DNA of 48,755 bases, from the NCBI GenBank assembly GCA_002428015.1, contig DIZW01000107.1:592-49346 (forward strand), written 5' to 3'. The DNA comes from Oxalobacteraceae bacterium UBA6018. GTDB lineage: Bacteria > Pseudomonadota > Gammaproteobacteria > Burkholderiales > Burkholderiaceae_D. Shown here in pieces: positions 44,785-48,755 of this stretch. The number at the start of each line of letters is the position of its first letter. The first letter of the stretch is position 1. A program made the translations under genes and the position numbers. The notes below the pieces were generated by a model. It was not told the DNA's origin. It was given only the letters and a program-made list of their open reading frames with translations, and made no database searches.

Positions 44785-44810
44785 GGCCGGCGCCAGCGCG
44801 CGCCGGCCTT
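44785..44810 (+). terminator. Possible terminator after hydrolase 2
   Basis: Stem GGCCGGCGC/GCGCCGGCC with loop CAGCGC, followed by TTTGTTGG. It may attenuate rather than end transcription into the amidase. Confidence 0.5.
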
Positions 44811-44840
44811 TGTTGGATTTTCTATCGGGAGTGGATGTAG

Positions 44841-46136
44841 ATGAACGAATTGGCAAAGCTGTCCCTGCATGAGGCGGCGCGCGCGATCGCCGCCGGGACC
44901 TTGAGCTCCGAAGCGCTGGTGCAGGCCTGCCTGGCACGCATCGCCGAGCGCGACCCGGCCGTCGGCGCATGGGCCTACCTGGACGCCGAACAGGCGCTGG
45001 CCGAGGCGCGCCTGCGCGACCGCCAGGCGCCGCTCGGCCCCCTGCACGGGGTGCCGATCGGCTTGAAAGACATTATCGACACGGCCGACATGCCCACCGA
45101 ATATGGCTCGCCGATCTATCGCGGCTACCGGCCGGCCCACGCGGCGCGCTGCGTCGAGCTGTTGCGCGCGGCCGGCGCGGTCATCCTGGGCAAGACCGTC
45201 ACCGCCGAATTCGCGACCTACCACCCGGGTCGCACGGCCAATCCGCACCACCCCGGCCACACGCCGGGCGGCTCGTCCAGCGGTTCGGCCGCGGCCGTCG
45301 CCGACTTCCAGGTGCCGTGCGCGCTGGGCACCCAAACGGCCGGCTCGATCATCCGGCCGGCCAGCTTTTGCGGCACCATCGGCTACAAGCCCAGCTTCGA
45401 CGCCTTCGACTACCGGGGCCTGCATCCGCTCGCCCCTTCGCTCGACACGCTCGGCCTGTTCGTGCGCGACTTGGCCGACCTGGCGCCGCTGCGCCGGGTG
45501 CTCGCGCCCAGGGCGGTGCCGCAGGCCCCGGCCGCACGCAAGCCGCGCATCGGCTTTTGCCGCACCGCGCAGTGGAAGCGGGGCGACGCCGCCATGCACG
45601 CCGCGCTCGAGGCAAGCGCGCAGTCCTTGGCCAAGGCCGGCGCCGAAGTGGTCGAGATCAGCCTGCCGCCTTCGTTCAGCCAGCTCGTGTCCGCGCAAAT
45701 CCTGGTGTTCGCGGCCGAGGCGGTGCGCGGCCTGGCCACCGAATGGCGCGACCACCGCGCCGCGCTCAGTGCTGAGCTACAAGCCTTGATCGAGGAAGGG
45801 CGGCGCTACACGGCGCAGGACGAGTTGGTCGCGCAGGCGCTGGCCGCCAAATGCCGCCTCGAGCTGGGCACCATCCTGGGCGAGGTCGACGTGCTGCTTA
45901 CCCCTGCCAGCATCGGCGAAGCGCCGGGCGGCCTGGGCAAGACTGGCGACCCGCTGTTCAACCGCATCTGGACCATGCTGCACGTGCCTTGCGTGAGCTA
46001 TCCGATCGGCGCCGGCCCGGCCGGGCTGCCGCTGGGCGCGCAGGTGGTGGGAGCGCACGGCGCCGACGACGCGCTGATCGGCTACGCCATGTGGATGCAA
46101 AATCACAGCCCCGCTGTCGCGGGCGCGAATGCTTGA
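44841..46136 (+). CDS. Amidase-signature family hydrolase
   Basis: 431 residues with the Ser-cisSer-Lys triad of the amidase-signature family: K76 (GLKDIIDT), the glycine/serine-rich GGSSSGSAAAVA, and S169 (GTQTAGSIIRPA). This family opens linear or ring amides. A lactam or amide bond in the pathway substrate would suit the heteroaromatic idea, but specificity cannot be read. Start ATG 44841 has GGAG 9 bases upstream. The M20-fold gene follows after 14 bases, so they are probably co-translated. Confidence 0.9.
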   Translation: MNELAKLSLHEAARAIAAGTLSSEALVQACLARIAERDPAVGAWAYLDAEQALAEARLRDRQAPLGPLHGVPIGLKDIIDTADMPTEYGSPIYRGYRPAHAARCVELLRAAGAVILGKTVTAEFATYHPGRTANPHHPGHTPGGSSSGSAAAVADFQVPCALGTQTAGSIIRPASFCGTIGYKPSFDAFDYRGLHPLAPSLDTLGLFVRDLADLAPLRRVLAPRAVPQAPAARKPRIGFCRTAQWKRGDAAMHAALEASAQSLAKAGAEVVEISLPPSFSQLVSAQILVFAAEAVRGLATEWRDHRAALSAELQALIEEGRRYTAQDELVAQALAAKCRLELGTILGEVDVLLTPASIGEAPGGLGKTGDPLFNRIWTMLHVPCVSYPIGAGPAGLPLGAQVVGAHGADDALIGYAMWMQNHSPAVAGANA

Positions 46137-46150
46137 AAAAGGATGAGACC

Positions 46151-47500
46151 ATGACGATCACGACAACCCCGCTGCCCTTCTCGGCCCAGCAGCAGCAATG
46201 GTTCGAGCGCGCCTGCGCGCACATCAGCACAGCGCGCATGAAGCGCCTGAACATGGACCTGACCGATATCCACAGCCCGACCGGCGCCGAGCGCGCGGCC
46301 AGCCTGCACATGGTCGAGCATATGCTCAAGATGGGCATCTCGGCCAATTACCAGGAGCTCAATCCGCTGTCCGGCAATGCCGTCGGGCGCATCAAGGGCA
46401 GCGGCGGCGGTCCCGCCTTGCTGTTGTATGCGCCGATCGACACCCACCTCGAAGCCGATCCCGCGCACGACTTGCCATGGGCCGGCCCGGAACTGCGCGC
46501 GGACATGCTGCCGCGGGCCCAGGAACGCGGCGACACCGTCATCGGCCTGGGCGCGTCCAATCCCAAGGGCATGATCGCCACCTTGACCGAAGCGGTCAAC
46601 TGCATCGTCGAAGCGGGCATCCCCTTGAAAGGCGACGTTCTGCTGGCCTTTGCCGGCGGCGGCATGCCGGTGGTCGTCCCCGGCCGCCACTACGCGGGAC
46701 TATCGAGCGGCGTCACCCATATGCTGCTCAATGGGGTGACTGCCGACTACGGCATCATCATGAAACCGTGGGACGAGGTCTACTACGAGCATCCCGGCAT
46801 GTGCTGGTTCAAGGTCACCGTCAAGGGCACGATGGGCTATGCCGGCATCCCGCGCGGCACGCCGGGCTTTCGCAGCTCGGTGGTGCCGGCCGCCACCGTC
46901 ATCCTGGAGCTGGAGCAGTGGCTGATCGATTATACGGCGCGCCACACCAGCGAGCAGATCGCGCCGGAGGGCTGGATCTCGGCGCTGCGTTCGGGTTGGC
47001 CGGAGCGGCCTGCCTTTCCCTCGGCCGCCACCGAGCTGTACCTGGACATGCGCACCAACCCGGGACAAACCAGTGGCGCGGTGCAGGCCGAATTCGACAC
47101 GGCCATGCGCGCCATCCTCGCGCGCCATCCCGGCATCGACGCCGAGTGGGAAATGACGGCCGCCGTGCCGGGTTCGCGTACCGATCCTGGCAGCTGGATC
47201 GTGCAGAGCGCCTTGCGCGCGTGGCAGGAAGGCCATGGCGGCAAGCCTTACCCGGGCGCGCCGCACATGAGCGGGCAGACCGATGCGGCGGCCATCGCCA
47301 AGCTGGGCTTGCCGCTGGTGCGGATCGGCTACCCCTGGATCGGCGACAAGGACATGCCGGCCGAATTTTCGGAAGGGTTGGGCGGGATGGGCGTGAGCCA
47401 TATTCCCGACCTGACGGGCGCATGCCGCGCCGTGATCTACTCGATCATCGACACCTGCACGCGCTCGCGCGCCGAAACGGGGCTGGCAAGCGCAGGCTGA
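46151..47500 (+). CDS. M20-fold protein with altered active site
   Basis: 449 residues in the shape of M20 deacylases/peptidases, with catalytic and lid domains. The usual catalytic and metal residues are missing. The position of the GHxD histidine reads APID (P95), GASD is GASNPKG (N137), and the EE pair is replaced by AGGG (170-172). The lid-domain histidine reads GTMGYAG (Y230). H-x-P near SHIPD is kept. The sequence is otherwise intact, so it is a modified rather than decayed member. AAGGATGAG lies before ATG 46151. It may be a non-metal hydrolase, a binding partner of the amidase, or a pseudoenzyme. Confidence 0.75.
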   Translation: MTITTTPLPFSAQQQQWFERACAHISTARMKRLNMDLTDIHSPTGAERAASLHMVEHMLKMGISANYQELNPLSGNAVGRIKGSGGGPALLLYAPIDTHLEADPAHDLPWAGPELRADMLPRAQERGDTVIGLGASNPKGMIATLTEAVNCIVEAGIPLKGDVLLAFAGGGMPVVVPGRHYAGLSSGVTHMLLNGVTADYGIIMKPWDEVYYEHPGMCWFKVTVKGTMGYAGIPRGTPGFRSSVVPAATVILELEQWLIDYTARHTSEQIAPEGWISALRSGWPERPAFPSAATELYLDMRTNPGQTSGAVQAEFDTAMRAILARHPGIDAEWEMTAAVPGSRTDPGSWIVQSALRAWQEGHGGKPYPGAPHMSGQTDAAAIAKLGLPLVRIGYPWIGDKDMPAEFSEGLGGMGVSHIPDLTGACRAVIYSIIDTCTRSRAETGLASAG

Positions 47501-47640
47501 AGCCGGACCAGGCTGCCGTGTCGGGCGCGTGCGGGCTGGGCGCGCGCGATGCGCCAAGCGCGGCTGCGACCAGATGCGGACGACATCTTCAGCAGGCCGC
47601 GCGCTGTTCATCCGATGTTCGATTCAATGACCGAGGAACC

Positions 47641-48755
47641 ATGTTCAAGCACATTCGCATCCGTACCCAACTGACCATACTGATTGGCTTCCTGTCCCTG
47701 CTGCTGCTGGGCGTGGGCGGGCTAGGGCTGTACCACCTGTACAAGGCCAACGAGGCGTTGCGCGACCTGTATTTCCAGCGCGTCGTGCCGCTTGGCCAGC
47801 TCGATACCGCAACGCGGCTGATGACCCGCAGCCAGCTCGAAGTCACGCTCGGCTTGACAGGCGACCCGGCAGCCGCCAGCGCCGAGATGGATGGCGTGGA
47901 ACGCAACATCGCGCGCGTCAATCAGTTGTGGGGCGCCTACCGCAGCGGGCCGATGAGCGCCGAAGAACGCGCGCTGGGCGACCGCTTCGAGGCGGCCCGC
48001 ACACGATTTATCAACGATGGCCTCAAGCCGGGCATGGCCGCGGTACGCGCCCAGGACCAGTTCAAGGCGACCGAGATCGTACACGGGCAGCTGATGACGC
48101 TGATCGTGCCGGTGAGCGCGGGCATCAACGCACTGCTCAAGTACATCACCGACGCCGGCAACCAACAGTACGAGCACTCGCAACAGACATTCGTCGTCGT
48201 GCGCGCGCTGCTGATTGGCGCCACCTTGTGCGGCATCGCGCTCGCGCTGGTGCTCGGGCTGACGCTGGTGCGCGCCATCACGGGCCCGCTGGGGCAGGCC
48301 GTGGCGCTGGCGCAGCGCGTGGCGGCAGGCGACCTGACCCAAACGGTCGAGATCGGCGCGCAGAACGAAACGGGCCGGTTGCTGGCGGCGCTGAGTGACA
48401 TGAATGCCAGCCTGACCGCCATCGTGGGCCAGGTGCGCGGCGCTACCGATACGATCGCGACGGCGGCCAGCGAGATAGCCTCGGGCAACCAGGATTTGTC
48501 GGCCCGCACCGAACAGCAGGCGGCGGCGCTGGAAGAGACGGCGTCGTCGATGGAGGAACTGACTTCAATGGTGCGCATGAATAAAGACAACGCGGTACTG
48601 GCCAACAACCTGGCGCTGTCGGCGTCGAGCACGGCCTCGCGCGGAGGCGCCGTGGTGGCCGAGGTGGTCGAGACCATGGGCGCGATCAGCGCGTCGGCCT
48701 GCAAGATCGTCGACATCATCGCCGTTATCGACGGCATCGCCTTCCAGACCAATAT
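47641..48755 (+). CDS. Methyl-accepting chemotaxis protein, 3' end missing
   Basis: The visible 371 residues are open to the window edge. Transmembrane helix 1 (about 12-31) is followed by a four-helix-bundle periplasmic sensor of about 150 residues. Transmembrane helix 2 (about 186-208), a HAMP domain (ITGPLGQAVALAQRVAAGDLTQ), and the first methylation helix (TEQQAAALEETASSMEELTSMV) come next. The window ends at the signalling tip IAFQTN. AGGAA lies just before ATG 47641. Its place next to the catabolic island suggests chemotaxis towards the island's substrate, but this may be chance. Confidence 0.9.
   Translation, partial: MFKHIRIRTQLTILIGFLSLLLLGVGGLGLYHLYKANEALRDLYFQRVVPLGQLDTATRLMTRSQLEVTLGLTGDPAAASAEMDGVERNIARVNQLWGAYRSGPMSAEERALGDRFEAARTRFINDGLKPGMAAVRAQDQFKATEIVHGQLMTLIVPVSAGINALLKYITDAGNQQYEHSQQTFVVVRALLIGATLCGIALALVLGLTLVRAITGPLGQAVALAQRVAAGDLTQTVEIGAQNETGRLLAALSDMNASLTAIVGQVRGATDTIATAASEIASGNQDLSARTEQQAAALEETASSMEELTSMVRMNKDNAVLANNLALSASSTASRGGAVVAEVVETMGAISASACKIVDIIAVIDGIAFQTN

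Overview
The window is a GC-rich bacterial chromosome segment with very dense coding. Gene order and protein character point to the betaproteobacterial order Burkholderiales, most likely an Oxalobacteraceae genus such as Massilia, Duganella or Telluria. The evidence is the block ispG-hisS-yfgM-bamB-der-hfq-hflX-hflK-hflC-hisZ-purA, the use of HisZ, and the overall style of the proteins. The genus is inferred; no database was searched.

Region 1 (1-12,971) is a housekeeping block, all on the + strand: isoprenoid synthesis (ispG, 5' end missing), histidyl-tRNA synthetase, a YfgM-like membrane protein, the BamB lipoprotein, the GTPase Der, Hfq, HflX, the HflKC pair, HisZ, PurA and a purine-type phosphoribosyltransferase. 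A bidirectional terminator closes it. Region 2 (12,970-24,590) is mixed. It holds a large periplasmic-sensor diguanylate cyclase (-), a compact cysteine-rich cassette of unknown function (16,469-19,270) whose first gene appears frameshifted, a MarC-family membrane protein, a CsgG-like secreted protein with an SH3 tail, uvrB (-) and an aromatic/aspartate aminotransferase. Region 3 (24,678-25,400) is tRNA-Asn with a near-consensus promoter and terminator, followed by an RNase HI gene.

Region 4 (25,565-47,500) is the most interesting part: an aromatic or N-heteroaromatic catabolic island. Two paralogous MarR-like regulators precede a Rieske oxygenase resembling carbazole/oxoquinoline oxygenases, its one-piece ferredoxin-reductase and a BphC-type extradiol dioxygenase. 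A divergent pair encodes a DmpD-type ring-fission hydrolase and an NfuA Fe-S carrier. Next comes a membrane module (YCF48-like propeller, MMPL/RND transporter, DUF1302, DUF1329), then maleate isomerase and a quinone-reductase-like MDR protein. The lower meta pathway (mhpD-mhpF-mhpE, -) follows, and then a second alpha/beta hydrolase, an amidase and an M20-fold protein whose usual metal and catalytic residues are replaced. A chemoreceptor gene, cut by the window edge, ends the window.

The island is tied together by a repeated palindrome: half-site TTGAYTTT, 6-bp centre usually CAATTG, right half ATARTCAA. It occurs at five places: before the first regulator, the Rieske gene, the hydrolase-nfuA pair, the transport module, and the mhpD/hydrolase divergent promoter. 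At three of them TTGACT also forms a -35 box with a plausible -10 exactly 17 bp downstream. This suggests one regulator, probably one of the two MarR-like proteins, represses the whole island until an aromatic effector appears. The proposed flow is uptake or export of a hydrophobic ring compound, Rieske hydroxylation, extradiol cleavage, hydrolysis, then hydratase-aldolase-dehydrogenase to pyruvate and acetyl-CoA. Maleate isomerase would recover a cis-C4 diacid as fumarate. The substrate itself cannot be read from the sequence.
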